Below, piece after piece: positions 23,005 to 34,613 of a DNA stretch of 64,000 nt. How positions within the stretch are numbered: the stretch's first letter is position 1; each line of letters starts with the position of its first letter. Origin of the DNA: Cyclaneusma minus. Its lineage: Eukaryota > Ascomycota > Leotiomycetes > Marthamycetales > Marthamycetaceae. The stretch is taken from positions 1,488,001-1,552,000 of the forward strand of contig JAKZHN010000001.1 in the NCBI GenBank assembly GCA_037179335.1, in the 5' to 3' direction. The notes under the pieces were generated by a model that was not told the DNA's origin, did no database searches, and was given only the letters and a program-made list of their open reading frames with translations. The position numbers and the translations under genes are program-made.

Positions 23005-23549
23005 TTGGTCACGGGTGTTGTAAGGTCCGCTGTTTCGGGACGGGAGAGCTGTGCATTTAAATAGTCTATACCAGGACGATGTAGAGTAGAAAAGCAAATG
23101 CAGTACTAGATCGCTTGTGCGATCTATCTTGAGTCGTCGATGGAAACCTCGGTTGGACCGAGAGCTTGCATTTGTGTCATATCCAGTTCAATTCACTGCT
23201 TCAACGTCACCGGTGAAGCGATGGGCCATCCCATGATGAACTGCTTACTCCTTGCCCGTACCGCCATACAACTGAAGCCTCTGTCAATGTTCGCAGGCTG
23301 ATGCGTAACATTCGCCGATCCTCCCGAGTGCTGAAGCTTCACGTCGTGCAGCTTCCCCTTTTCGACGTCCGGAGTTCCTTCCGGGCGCTCGGAGTCCTAA
23401 GACCCTAGAAGTCCGATCGAACGTGGGGGCGATTCGCGGGGTATTTATCTTGTTGCTTGGACCCCGATTCTACCGTAAACAAACTCCTCGAACAACAACA
23501 GAGACAGACACCTCAATCGAGCGGTGGAATACGGCATTGTGTAGCTAAG
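23005..23549. other. Intergenic, SEC23 3' flank and promoter of the F-box-like gene
   Basis: No gene seen. A pair of GGAGTTCC/GGGCGCTCGGAGTCC-type near-repeats lies at ~23,370-23,400. Confidence 0.5.
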
Positions 23550-24780
23550 ATGGTTAGAATATTATTCTGAAATGCTCCGATTCAGAGTATACAGACGCTG
23601 ACATTGGAAGCAGACACCCCCAGAACCAGGCCAATCTCCACAGATCGACGACCAGAACGCTGCAACCGCGGCGGAAGACCTCCCTGCAGCGATCTCGAAT
23701 CTGAGTCTAGAAGACGCCACTATTAAAAAGGCCGTATCTCAATCAACCTCCTCCTCAACTCAAACCGCTGCTCCCCAATACTTCCGTCTCAAACGCCAAC
23801 TCGTGGAGCTCTTCATCAACGACCGCGCAACCGCCGCCACCCCTCACATCACCTCCTCCACACACTCCACGAATCCCCGTACTAGCAACGCCTCCACGCA
23901 AACCCCCAACACCACCATTTCCTACGCGCCCCAAACCAGCTCCCGCCTACTCAGTCTACCACAAGAGCTACAGACCCAGATCTACACATGGGCTGTGACT
24001 CCAAAATTCCCCACCAAGACCATCCTAGCCTCCAAGCGTTACAAATGGAATCTTGCCAAAAAAGGCAATGTGATCCTCGGCACTTCTTCGGTTTACAAGC
24101 CCAAAACAACCGCGACAACTGCTAGTGCGTTGTCTCAAACTTGCTATGCCATTTACGAGAATGTTATTGGCCAGGAGCTATTCTATAAAGCGAATGTGTT
24201 TGAGTTCCGCACGCCAATGGAGTGGTTAGAATGGGGCGAAAGCCTTAGTGATTCGACGAAAGCGATGATTCGACACGTTTATATCAGCGGGCTGAAACGC
24301 CCCGGTACTGATTTGTATCCGTGTGATGGATTATATGGAAATGCTTTCCGCTTGCTAGTCGGATTACAGAATTTGAAAAACCTACGCATGGATATCAGGA
24401 TCCAGGATCCGAGGGGGCCTTTTGCAAAGCGGTCGTGGGAACCGGTTAGTAGGGAGAGTTGGAATGTGCTTAAGGGGTTGAGGGGGTTGGAAAGGTTTGA
24501 GTTGCGGGTGGGGCCGGAGGCGGGGTGGCGGGATTGCAATATGAAGGATAGTTGGAGGGAGGTATTGGGGTTGGAGGAGCAGTTCGAGGATGAGGGGGAG
24601 AGAAGGGAGGAGCAGGAGAGGGCGGTAGAGAGGTGGGGGATGCCGCCGTGTGAGTATGTGGGGTTGGAGGAGGAAATTGGGAGGGAGGCGATGAAGAGGA
24701 GGGGGGATGGAGGGGGCGTGGAGCCGGCGGTACGGGATCAGCGGAGAGATGTCATCCAGCAGGCATGGTTTTCACCATGA
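23550..24780 (+). CDS. F-box/2EXR-like fungal protein of unknown function
   Basis: Proposed exons 23550-23552 (ATG only) and 23614-24780, 389 residues. The intron (23553-23613) has donor GTTAGA, branch-like GCTGAC and acceptor CAG, and opens the frame to MTPPEPGQSPQIDDQNAA. The first ~130 residues are Thr/Ser/Gln-rich. Then SRLLSLPQELQTQIYTWAV matches the short F-box-like helix typical of a large fungal family ('LPxELRxxIYxxxL'). It is followed by ALSQTCYAIYENV, ELFYKANVFEF and a run of hydrophobic strands (MIRHVYISGL, LVGLQNLKNLRMDI) as in those proteins. The C-terminus is Glu/Arg-rich. Such proteins may be ubiquitin-ligase adaptors, but no function is known here. If the start-codon exon is wrong, the start would have to be further inside the long exon. 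Confidence 0.75.
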
Positions 24781-26363
24781 AGGACTTTACAAATGCGCGT
24801 AATATTGATGGGCCAGCAGTACATAGGACCGTAAAACTTAGAGGTCGCAGACTTTTCCCTTCGGAATCGGACTGGGAAGCATCATATCAAAGCTTTGAGT
24901 ACCTATGCAGGCATAACGAACATGCTCACAGACTTTGACAGGTGATTGCTGAGGGTACCGACATCACGTGGGGAAGAGGCGAGCCGGGCGGACAGAGTAT
25001 TGGGTTACCAGGTAGTTGAAAGCGCTAATCGTACCTAAACGTGCAGACTTCAAACTGAGAAACGGGTCTGGCGGTGTGACCCGTTAAGGATTGAAATTGA
25101 TTCACCAGTGTCAATCCTTGCCCGAGGGAGAGACTCACAGTTCGACCCCGGTAGGGGATTTGCCGCTGGATACCTAAGCACCTGGATTTTCCTCCCTCAG
25201 CCTCCGATCGGATAACAAAAGCCCTAGAGACTTTTCTTCCTGCCAACCTAACCACGATGCCGGACCGCGACATCCTGGGTTGGCAGGTTCTTTCGTCATT
25301 TTGATGAATACCTTGCCTAATTAACTCTGGCTTTCTCGTTTGGAATCGTTCTCGCGTTCTTTCTGTGTTCCATGGTTTTTTGTTATTATTATTTTTTTAA
25401 GAAAAAGGAAATGTCGAACAAGCCCGGCCGGTAATGCATGGCTTTGGGAAATAAGAATCTCTGTCTGAGTCTCCCCAGTCGTTCAACGTTGCTACCTAGG
25501 TATGCCAGCTAGTTGCGACTGGAGGTCCATGGCTGTTTCTTACCCAGGATACCTACCTAGGTATGCTGTGGTGACCTGGTCGATGAGACACCGTGATTCC
25601 TACCTAATGGAGTTGCAACGGACTAGAGCACCTACCAGGAGACTCAAAACCACTTACCTTGACATATAATCTAGCAGGGATGACACTGTGAACTTGGCCT
25701 ATCTTTGATTCTGTGTTCGAAGCGAATGTTTAAAGTAGTAGGCACACGAGGAGCTATCTATTACTACCTAGGTACAAAGTAAATCTTACAAATACAACAA
25801 GAGCCGTAACTAGCTCCTTACGCCTTCCGCAATCTCGGAAGTCGGGGCTGTCAGCCGTCACCTCGCCTCGACCAACCCACTGTTATCCTGGTACCGCTCC
25901 GCTAGGGGGCTCACACTTATGTGGGGGAACCAATGGGCTACCAGTGATACAGGTCAATCAACTTAGTTCGGACACGCCTCGACACATCTCAACCAAGCAC
26001 TATGCGGCCCTAGCAGCGCCGGCTGTGTCACAAACCTGGGCCAGACCAGATCTGGGTCCGTGATTATGACTCTCGAACGTGATAACGGACCGCAACTTTC
26101 CATTACCAAAAGCCCCCAAGCCGGTGGCTCTTGAGAGGACCAGGGACCGGACCATTCCATGAAAGCCACAATGCGCCTGTCAACTTATCGGACATGTAGA
26201 TCAAAAAGAACCCCTGGCCCCCATTCCTGCTCCCCAGGTACCTAAATCACTCATCAAACAAAATCGAACACGATCTCGCTATCCATCTTTCCGATCTTGA
26301 ACTTGGAGCAAACTCAAGCAGCGATCGTCAAGATCGAATCAAAACAAAAGTACCTACCTAATC
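24781..26363. other. Intergenic, about 1.6 kb
   Basis: No gene supported. It contains several TACCTAGGTA palindromes (about 25,493, 25,553 and 25,766), the same motif that edges the 9.1-10.3 kb block. A TTCGACCCC stretch near 25,140 mimics a tRNA T-loop, but no cloverleaf forms around it. Confidence 0.5.
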
Positions 26364-26939
26364 ATGACTTTCACCATCCGCTTCACCAAATCCTTCTCTC
26401 AGAACAGCATGCCCTCACCGACCTCCCCCGTCTTCCCTGGAGACCTAACAACCGTAGACGGCAACTTCGTTCCTTTCAAGGTAGCCGGCACCAACGAAAC
26501 CATCTGCGTCGCCTGCCCGCCGTCTCCCACTTCACCCGATCTCGAGACATCACCCACCTCATCAACACGCTCCTTCCCATTCCGCTTCCGCAAACGAAGC
26601 GCCCTCTCATCTCCCTCCGCTCCACCAGTTCCACCACGATCGCCTCCGGCACTTCCAACACGTACAAAGTTTCCCGCTGCCAAGAAGGCAAAATCTAATT
26701 CTGATATGGCGGACGAGAAACGTAAGGCGGCAAGCGTTATCAAGCCGTTGAGTCCCCAGAAAAAGATGAAGCCGAGACGGGAGAGTGTGAGGCCACTGAG
26801 CAAGCGGGCACTGCAGCTGCATGCGGACTTCGAGAAGTGGAGTTTGTCGACGAAGAGTGATTGGGGTCAGAGTGACGAGGGCGAGGGGGAGCCCATCAGT
26901 CCGAGGACGACGAGAAGTAAGAGTTCTGAGAGGTGGTGA
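26364..26939 (+). CDS. Small basic Ser/Pro/Lys-rich hypothetical protein
   Basis: Single open frame of 191 codons whose start context (AATCATGACTT) follows an AC-rich leader. I do not recognise a family. The protein begins MTFTIRFTKSFSQNS, has a Pro/Ser/Thr-rich middle (SPTSPDLETSPTSS, APPVPPRSPPALP), then a strongly basic stretch (KKAKSNSDMADEKRK, PQKKMKPRRES) that looks like a nuclear localisation signal, and an ADFEKWSLSTKSDWGQSDEG segment before a Ser/Arg-rich end. No membrane segment or signal peptide. The coherent composition, intact frame and isolated position make it a plausible gene, but a shorter or spliced model is possible. Confidence 0.5.
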   Translation: MTFTIRFTKSFSQNSMPSPTSPVFPGDLTTVDGNFVPFKVAGTNETICVACPPSPTSPDLETSPTSSTRSFPFRFRKRSALSSPSAPPVPPRSPPALPTRTKFPAAKKAKSNSDMADEKRKAASVIKPLSPQKKMKPRRESVRPLSKRALQLHADFEKWSLSTKSDWGQSDEGEGEPISPRTTRSKSSERW

Positions 26940-27431
26940 AAGATGATGAGCAACTGAGATGTGGATGGGGGAAGGGAGAGGTTGTTGGAGGGGCAGGCTT
27001 GTTGGCGGGGGTTGTAAATGACGACAGTGCGGATGTATGGTAATGTGTAAACAGAAGACACGTGTTATGAATCGACCACTTGGCGTCAGGAGTTGGTCAG
27101 ACCTTGGAAAGGGTCCGGATTAGGTATGGGGAGCGAGATGGGGACTTTGGGGTCCTTCAGCTTGTGCTGGTATGGCGCATCGGCTGGGAGAAACAGGAAT
27201 GGCACCAGAGTTGGGCCATATGTCTAGGTAGTAATGGTGGAAGACCTTCAGCACACAAGGACCGAAGAGTCTTTTCAAAATTGTGAATTATGAATAACTT
27301 GATGAAGTTCCACCCTCGTTGTGCGCTCTACCATGGTTTGGAACCAGTCCAGGACCCCCAACTCCGCTCTGATCTATTATGACCGCGCACTCCCGACATC
27401 ATGTCTTCAACCACAGCCGGCAAGACTTAAG
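26940..27431. other. Intergenic between convergent genes
   Basis: No gene seen; probably 3' UTRs of the flanking convergent genes. Confidence 0.5.
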
Positions 27432-28412
27432 TTAGATACCGCCCAAGATGCCGCCAAACTTCTCACCGAAATTCCCACCCAAGTTCTCACTCAGGCTTTC
27501 AGTCTGTGTCTGCGACTCTGCCACGCTCTCTGCCAAAACCCCGCCATCCACAGAGATCTGCTCAATATACAGCGACTGGTTTTCTTCGATGATGGCCGCC
27601 GGGTCCATGAAAATGGACTGGGACGAAGGGGGCGCCGATCCGAATGGCATCAATTGTGCAATTGCGTCGCTGGCAACACTGCCGCTGCCGGTAGCCAACG
27701 CAGCAGAACCAGTGGCTGTCGCATTTCCGAGAAGATTTCCCAGTTGAAGAGAGGCTTGTGTGGGGAGGGCGAGGATCGTCATAGTCTGAAGTTCGGTGAC
27801 CATGACGACTTTCTGCTGCTCTTGCTGAATGAGTTCGTTGGCGAGGATCTCGTTGCACAGATACCGCGTGTTGATGTTGAGTTGATCACGGGCGTCAACT
27901 ACGACGGTAACGACGGTGACGACGGTTTGCTGGAACAGTTAGACATAAAAGAGATTCGCATTGAAAGCATCGATATATTACTCACAACATCTTGGAACAC
28001 GTTAGCGAAGTGGTTTCGGCGGACATTGTTCTGGGCGACGATGACTTCCTTCTTGACGTCGACTTGCTGCTGAATAAGTTCGACAAGCTGGTTTTCGGAC
28101 CCAATTTGAACCTCAGTCAATGTCTGCTCCACTGTTTCATCTTCGATGACGATGGCAGAGTTCGAGTTCGAGTTCGAGTGTCCTCGGTTATCTCGGTTAT
28201 CTCTGTTTCCTCTATCGAGGTTTGAGAGGCCCAATGGGTCGAAGATCAGGCCTCGGCTGGTGAGTTCCCGACTGACCACATGCGACTTGAGTGGCAGAGG
28301 AGGAGCTTTGGCCGTGTTAGTATTGTAGGTATACGGATGGAGACTTGTCGTTACCTGCAAGTGCGACAGACAACACACTCAGGACCGCAGCGCTGTAACA
28401 AGGGAACTGCAT
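27432..28412 (-). CDS. Secreted protein of unknown function
   Basis: Three exons in coding order: 28412-28355, 28305-27986, 27929-27432; 876 nt, 291 residues. Intron 1 (28306-28354, 49 nt) has a TACTAAC branch site; intron 2 (27930-27985) has donor GTGAGT and acceptor CAG; both keep frame. The start MQFPCYSAAVLSVLSVALA is a clear signal peptide. The mature part has a low-complexity stretch (NRDNRDNRGHSNSNSNSA), then helices rich in Gln/Val/Asn (ENQLVELIQQQVDVKKEVIV, QTVVTVVTVVVDARDQLN), one visible Cys in TRYLCNEIL, and Gly/Ala/Ser/Leu-rich C-terminal sequence ending NLGGNFGEKFGGILGG. No catalytic motif is seen. It could be a cell-wall-associated or effector-like protein; that is inference only. 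Confidence 0.75.
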
Positions 28413-30235
28413 TTTGAAGATGCTTTGAAGAATCGTTTCGTTCTAGGATAGGCGAGTGGTTCCGGAGTACTGTTGCAGGGACTGAGGCGGGTAGTGATTA
28501 ATAGGGTGGATGTAAAGAATGTAAGAGGCACTGTCAAAGTAGCCTGATATTATAGAAAGAGCGAATGTAAGGAGCGAATAAGTGGAGAAGATAGTAGATG
28601 AGACTGGGGCAACACCAAGATTTATACCATCACAACAGACAGCAGGTTCAAGTGCTGGACTCCTGTACGAGGGCCAGAACGGAAGACGGTTCTTACCGGA
28701 TGAGATGTTCCCGACTTCAGACACCCCAGGAAAATCTTCCGAGCTTAATTGGATTAAGCTCATGGTCAGAGAATTGGATCGCCACAGGAATAAGGTCAGA
28801 AAGAAGCTTCGCCAAGACAGGTGATCTTTCTGGGGAGCTCATTCATGCCATCCAGAGTGACAGGCGTGGCATCGTTCTCACGGCATTGACACCTGCCGGC
28901 GAGGTCGGGCGAGAGTTGAGACACAAGAACCCATCCGGCGTTGGGATGACACATCTTGAAACGGCTGGGCACTTGCTAGCCACTGATATGGGCAGGTAGT
29001 CTGGTATGCTACTACGACAATAGTTGAAATCCTTCAGTATACCCAACATTTCGGGCACGCGGAGTTGGGTTGAATGACTTCTAATGATAGCAGCGAGGTG
29101 AGCCCTTTCGAGTCGTTCTGATCATCCAAACCCGCAGAGAAAACCGAGAAAATGTGCCAAGGAATTGTCCCCATGGCTGGAAGAGTTCCATGTATCCAAG
29201 TAGTGAGCTTGTCAGGTCTTGGGTCCGGCTACAAGACTCGACGTTTGCCAAGCCCCATGAGACTCATACCAAACCGTCCCGGCATGATGTGAAGAGAATC
29301 TCAACAAGACCCATGCAAGTGGCTTGTCATACCATCATAACAGACTGAATATTTGGCACGGAGATAAGTTTTGGCGCCACTCAGTCTCGAGTTAGTTTGA
29401 TGGGATCTCCCGAACAAAAAGTGAAGTTGACATGACGGCTGCAAGATTGGCCCAGCGCTTGGGTTTGAGCTTCAGGCTGAACGAAAACGAAAGAGATAAA
29501 TGTATGGATGCTTGATCAGGGAAGGCAGAGGGGTCTTCAATATTGTCGAGGAGTTGAACGGATATACTAGCAAGACATCTTATCGACTTGAACCCACGGA
29601 TCCGGAGTAGAGAAAGCACCAAAGAATAGAGTCAACAAACCTGGAAGACAATTCCAAATCCTATGCGGAAGTCTGGGCGCCAGAGAAGTCGGCTCCCGAG
29701 AGCAAAGTGCTCATGCCTCCCGGGCTTCCGGATAATGTTTCTTTTGATGGCATTCCGAAAATATGCATATTGAGATGTCATATACAGATATGTAGCAAAG
29801 CAGAGTGTAACTGAATCTAAAGCGGTGGCCGAATCCATGGTTGCTGAAACTCCTCTGGAACTGCGAGGTCTGGAGTCCATCACGAGGGAGAAATTGTTGT
29901 GGATTCAAAGATCTGAAAATTTTCACAAGCAAGCACAAGCCGTTGGGTTTTCGTATTTTTCTTGCGTCTGGAGATGAATGTGAGGATGAAGTTCTCCATT
30001 CTGGAAATCGTGAAGTCTCGCGTGCAGCTGCGGGCACGGGCCATGCGGGCCTTGGATATCACGTGCAGGCGCCAGAAGGGAGAGGGCAGATAGCCCTTAA
30101 CGCTAGGCCGAACTCGGATAGCGCGAAACTGTCTCCCCAAGATCGAGAAGCGACATCTGACCTAAGGATCGATTTGAACCTCCACGCACCCAGCGCGAAC
30201 AGACACGATAGCGACACCAACAACAGTCGCCCATC
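28413..30235. other. Intergenic, about 1.8 kb
   Basis: Divergent promoter region between the secreted-protein gene (-) and RPS18 (+). Open frames up to ~130 codons exist but none is convincing. The final ~90 nt before RPS18 (ACAGACACGATAGCGACACC) look like a C/A-rich 5' leader. Confidence 0.5.
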
Positions 30236-30865
30236 ATGTCGCTCGTCAGCGGAGAGAAGAGCAACTTCCAGTTCGTACGTCTGCGCCTTTCCTGCGACTC
30301 CTCCTGCTCAATGCTGCTGCACCATCTGGTGCGCTGCCAGCTGCGACGAGGCCAATTTGCTAATGTCGACTCCAGATTCTGCGGTTGCTCAACACCAACG
30401 TCGAGGGAAAGCAGAAGGTTATGTACGCCCTGACCAAGATCAAGGGTGTCGGACGTCGTTACTCCAACTTGGTGTGCAAGAAGGCCGATGTCGACTTGAA
30501 CAAGCGGTACGCATGCGCATACAATCCAGTGGCACCGAGCCTCCAACTAACATTTCGATCCCAGCGCCGGTGAACTTACCTCCGAAGAGCTTGAGCGAAT
30601 CGTCACCATCATCCAGAACCCCACCCAGTACAAGATCCCCGGCTGGTTCCTCAACAGACAACGCGATATCGTCGATGGCAAGGATGGCCAGGTTCTCGCC
30701 AACGGTGTCGACTCCAAGCTCCGTGAGGATCTCGAGCGCCTGAAGAAGATCCGCGCCCACCGTGGTCTTCGTCACTTCTGGGGTCTCCGTGTCCGTGGTC
30801 AGCACTCCAAGACGACCGGTCGCAGAGGTCGTACCGTCGGTGTGTCCAAGAAGAAGGGTGGTTAA
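30236..30865 (+). CDS. RPS18: 40S ribosomal protein S18 (uS13)
   Basis: Exons 30236-30274, 30376-30506, 30565-30865; 471 nt, 156 residues, the standard length. uS13 sits in the head of the small subunit and contacts the P-site tRNA and uL5/uL11-side bridges. Sequence landmarks: MSLVSGEKSNFQF joined to ILRLLNTNVEGKQKVMYALT, then KIKGVGRRYSNLVCKKADVD, AGELTSEELERIVTIIQNPT, YKIPGWFLNRQRDIVDGKDG, AHRGLRHFWGLRVRGQHSKT and the basic end GRRGRTVGVSKKKGG. Introns are 101 and 58 nt, GT-AG, and splicing restores conserved motifs across both junctions. It is transcribed toward the SBDS gene. Confidence 0.97.
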
Positions 30866-31358
30866 GCATTTGCGGGTTTGGGGTTTACGGCTGGATGGAG
30901 TGTGGCATTGCGGTCGTCTTTCACATTGGGCTGCATACTGCTTAGGCTGCTTCGGCATGAGCCTAGGTCAGATGTAATACACATCACATCAAGTCCAATC
31001 GAACTTCTTCATTGAACAAAAACTACATCTTCTCCACAAATGCGAGCGTGACAACTTGTGACAAGGACGTATGCACGATCCATTATTGCATATGCGATGG
31101 TTAGATGGTTAAACTCGGCGTTGCCGTTGCTCGACGGCTTGTGCTTTCTCTTGCAGTACGAAATACCAAGATTTTCTTTTTAGCCGACAAGGAGCAGGGA
31201 AAAATAGTCAAACCAGACATTACTTGAGTCTTGATGGATTTCATATTAGTCGAACACCCGAAGATGTTCACTATGAACGGTCGTTATGAAGTGGAGGGAT
31301 GCCAATCAGTTGATATACCGCCGACGCCGAGTATGCTTGCTAAATGCTTCCAGAAGCC
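30866..31358. other. Convergent 3' flanks of RPS18 and SBDS
   Basis: No gene seen. A TTTCTTTTTAGCC stretch at ~31,170 resembles a splice acceptor, but no exon follows. Confidence 0.5.
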
Positions 31359-32376
31359 TCAATCCTCATGCGTAACAGCCATGTCCAGCACCTCGACGCG
31401 TCCTTGTCCTTTTGTTTCCCCACCGATAAAGTCTCCCAGGCCTTTGAAAGCACCTGGTTCCACGAAACCAACCAGTTCCCATTCCGAACCCATGACATCC
31501 TGGGATTCGATCTGCTCGACGTAGCCCAGAATGCGGTCCTTGACAGTACCCTTCGTCTTTTCCTCCCCCTCCGCCTCCGGCTCTCCCGGTTTCGCCTGAG
31601 CAGCCGACTTAGCAGACTGCTTCAAGACATTTGTCGGGCACGTAATACGGAGTCTCATCCTCGCCCTCGCCACGGGAATCGGCTGATATGCGATCAAGGC
31701 CTTCATAGCCTCCAGCGCCTGACTCTTCGCGCTCTTCGTAGTCACCACTCCTGTCCACAGATGTTCTTTCTTCGGCACCGCAGCAACAGGTTTCGCATCA
31801 CCGGGCTCAGTTGTCGATGTAGGCGTGGCCGTACCACTGCCACTGCCCTCCTTGGACTTCTCGGCCTGCTGCGCTTGCGCGCCCTGGGCACTCAGCATAT
31901 CCAGAGCCTTCTCAATCATCCCCGTCGTGTACACTCTCTTACTCTTCGGGTCGACCAATTTGCTCGCCACGATACTAACGACCTCATTCCTGACCCTCTC
32001 AATCTCCTGATGTCGTTCCTTCTCGCCAACCTGCAAATCGCCCTTATTCAAGATTTCCAAAATAATGTCATTGATGGGAGTGTCTTTGCCGAAAGCTTTT
32101 GCGAGGTCGGCGGCGGGCGCGGTCTGGCCCTTGGAGACGTTGAGGAAGACGGAGGGGATTTGGAGGACATTGTCGAGGTCGGTCTCGATGCCGGTGCGGT
32201 ATTCGAGGACTTTGTTCTTGTAACAGGCGATTTCGAAACGCTTCTTACCGCGCTTGAGCCGTACGAGAGAGACGTTGGTGAGCCTGATTTGGTTGGAGGG
32301 CTGTGAAGACAGTTAGGATTGAGCGGTCGTGAGGATACTGGGGACTGTGGCGTACTTGGAACACGCCTACGGGCAT
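31359..32376 (-). CDS. SDO1: Ribosome maturation protein SBDS/Sdo1
   Basis: Two exons in coding order: 32376-32356 and 32300-31359; 320 residues. SBDS works with the GTPase Efl1 to release eIF6/Tif6 from late 60S subunits. Exon 1 encodes MPVGVFQ; splicing (55-nt GT-AG intron) joins PSNQIRLTNVSLVRLKRGKK and RFEIACYKNKVLEYRTGIET, the N-terminal FYSH domain with LNVSKGQ near residue 65. The middle helical domain includes ILNKGDLQVGEKERHQEIER. The C-terminal domain includes QPIPVARARMRLRITCP. The protein is longer than the ~250-residue human form because of a Ser/Thr/Ala/Lys linker (~residues 160-200) and a Gly/Glu insertion before the final strand. Its promoter region is shared with carboxypeptidase Y. 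Confidence 0.93.
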
Positions 32377-32872
32377 CGTGGCGGTTGGGGGACCTTGTGT
32401 TGCTGCGAGTCTTCGTCGAGTTGTCCCACGATTTTGCGCGACGAATCCTCGAGTTCCGCTACTGGCGCAGTATTTCTCCAGCGGCGTTTTACTTGTACTT
32501 GGAATATTTCTCTTCGTTACTTCTTCGCTTCAGACGTCGACTCAAATATAGTATCTAACCTTCTTCGGCTGGATCCAGGCTGAGACCCTTGTGTGATCAC
32601 ATACTGATCAGGTGGTCTGGTGTGGTCGCTGTGGTGCAGCACGATTGGTCGCCGCGCAACGACCGGCTGGGGCCGCGCTTGGACCTTGCATGTACCTATC
32701 TGCTTTCGGATGTCATCGTGCCCGCAAGCTTCCCCACAGCGACAGCTATCAGCTATCTCCCCGTCTCCTCTCTCCCATTCTTCTCTTCATCTTCCATTGA
32801 TCCGTCTTCATCCACACCGGTGAAGCTGGTCATCTCTCTTATCATCCAACTTTCACTTCTACTCTCCTCATC
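32377..32872. promoter_or_regulatory. Divergent promoter between SBDS and carboxypeptidase Y
   Basis: A ~500-bp intergenic region. The 120 bases before the carboxypeptidase start (32753-32872) are strongly pyrimidine-rich (CTCCTCTCTCCCATTCTTCT and similar), typical of fungal transcription-start regions. No clear TATA box. Confidence 0.6.
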
Positions 32873-34613
32873 ATGAAGCTTCTCGCATCCACCGTACTGC
32901 TTGGCGCTGCGGTTGCTGCTGCTAATCAACAGCAGCAGGTGCTCCAGAAGCCCGTTGACGAAGCTGTCAAGCCTGCCGTCGATGGCTGGTCCAAGATGCT
33001 CAGCGAGCTCCCCGAGAGCATCAAGAACATCCCCGCCGAGGCAAAGGACATCTGGGAGGAGGTCGCCGCCTTCTTCCCAGAGGAGATGAGCAAGGCCAAG
33101 TTCTTCAGCTCGCCCAAGCCTAATACCAGGAAACCCGACAGCCACTGGGACTACGTCGTGAAGGGCGCAGATGTCCAGAGTGTCTGGACCGAGACTGCCA
33201 ACGGCGAGAAGCACCGCCAAGTTGATGGCAAGCTTGATACTTACAACCTCCGCGCCAAGAAGGTTGATCCTAAAGCTCTTGGTGTTGATACGGTCAAGCA
33301 ATACAGTGGCTACCTCGATGATGAGGCAAACGATAAGCACTTGTTCTACTGTAAGTCGGACATCGCCTTTTGCAAGACGATGCTCAGTGCTGATATTACC
33401 TCTAGGGTTCTTCGAATCTCGAAATGACCCCAAGAACGACCCCGTGGTTCTCTGGCTCAACGGCGGACCTGGATGCTCTTCTTTGACCGGTCTGTTCCTC
33501 GAGCTTGGTCCATCCAGTATCGACAAGAACCTCAAGCTTCACAACAACCCCTACTCGTGGAACGCAAATGCCTCCGTCATCTTCCTCGACCAGCCTGTCA
33601 ACGTCGGATACTCTTACAGCGGTGGCTCGGTTAGCAACACTGTCGCAGCCGGCAAGGATGTTTACGCGTTGATGACCCTTTTCTTCTCTCAATTCCCCGA
33701 ATACGCGAAGCAGGACTTCCACATCGCCGGAGAGTCGTACGCCGGTCACTACATTCCCGTTTTCGCCTCTGAGATCCTTTCTCACAAGAACCGCAACATC
33801 AACCTCAAGTCTGTCCTGATCGGAAACGGTCTGACTGATGGTTTGACTCAATACGAGCACTACAGGCCCATGGCTTGCGGTGATGGAGGATGGCCTGCCG
33901 TCTTGGGCGAGAGCGAGTGTCAAGCTATGGACAACGCTCTTCCTCGATGCCAGAGCTTGATCCAGAACTGCTACAACAGCGAGAGTGTCTGGTCCTGCGT
34001 ACCTGCTAGCATCTACTGTAACAACGCCATGATTGGTCCTTATCAGAGGACTGGCCAGGTAAGCCGATGTCACATTGACTGTCATTAACTTTGCGCTAAT
34101 CAAGTTTTCCAGAACGTCTACGATGTCCGAAGCAAGTGTGAGGACGATAGCAACCTCTGCTACTCCGCTCTTGGATGGATCAGCGATTGGTTGAACGACG
34201 AGACCGTCAAGGCTGCTGTCGGCGCCGAAGTCTCCAGCTACGACAGCTGCAACTTTGACATCAACCGCAACTTCTTGTTCCAAGGCGACTGGATGCAGCC
34301 ATTCCACCGCCTCGTCCCCGGTATCTTGGAAGAGATCCCAGTCCTCATCTACGCCGGTGACGCCGACTTCATCTGCAACTGGCTCGGAAACCACGCCTGG
34401 ACCGAGGCTCTCGAGTGGCCCGGTAAGAAGGCCTTCAACAAGGTCGAGCTCAGTGATTTGCAGCTTGAGGATGGCAAGAAGTGGGGTAAGGTCAAGTCGA
34501 GTGGCAACTTCACCTTTATGCAAGTCTTTGCTGCTGGTCACATGGTGCCTATGGATCAGCCTGAGCCGGCGCTGTCGATGCTTAACAGGTGGCTCAGTGG
34601 CGAATTCTACTAG
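32873..34613 (+). CDS. cpyA: Carboxypeptidase Y (vacuolar serine carboxypeptidase, S10)
   Basis: Exons 32873-33350, 33406-34058, 34113-34613; 543 residues. This vacuolar serine carboxypeptidase trims C-terminal residues from peptides and is made as a preproenzyme. MKLLASTVLLGAAVAAA is the signal peptide and residues ~20-130 form the propeptide. The mature enzyme begins around VDTVKQYSGYLD. The catalytic triad is visible: Ser270 in HIAGESYAGHY, Asp462 in YAGDADFICNW and His520 in AAGHMVPMDQP, with the oxyanion region LWLNGGPGCSSLTG at ~176-189. Possible N-glycosylation sites occur at NAS (~213) and NFT (~509). Both introns are 54-55 nt GT-AG and restore HLFY-WFFESRNDP and QRTGQ-NVYDVRSKCE. The length and cysteine-rich segment (CQSLIQNCYN, WSCVPASIYC) are typical for fungal CPY. 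Confidence 0.96.

Noticed and set aside
25138..25160. TTCGACCCC resembling a tRNA T-loop
   Set aside because: No T-stem, anticodon arm or acceptor stem can be formed around it.
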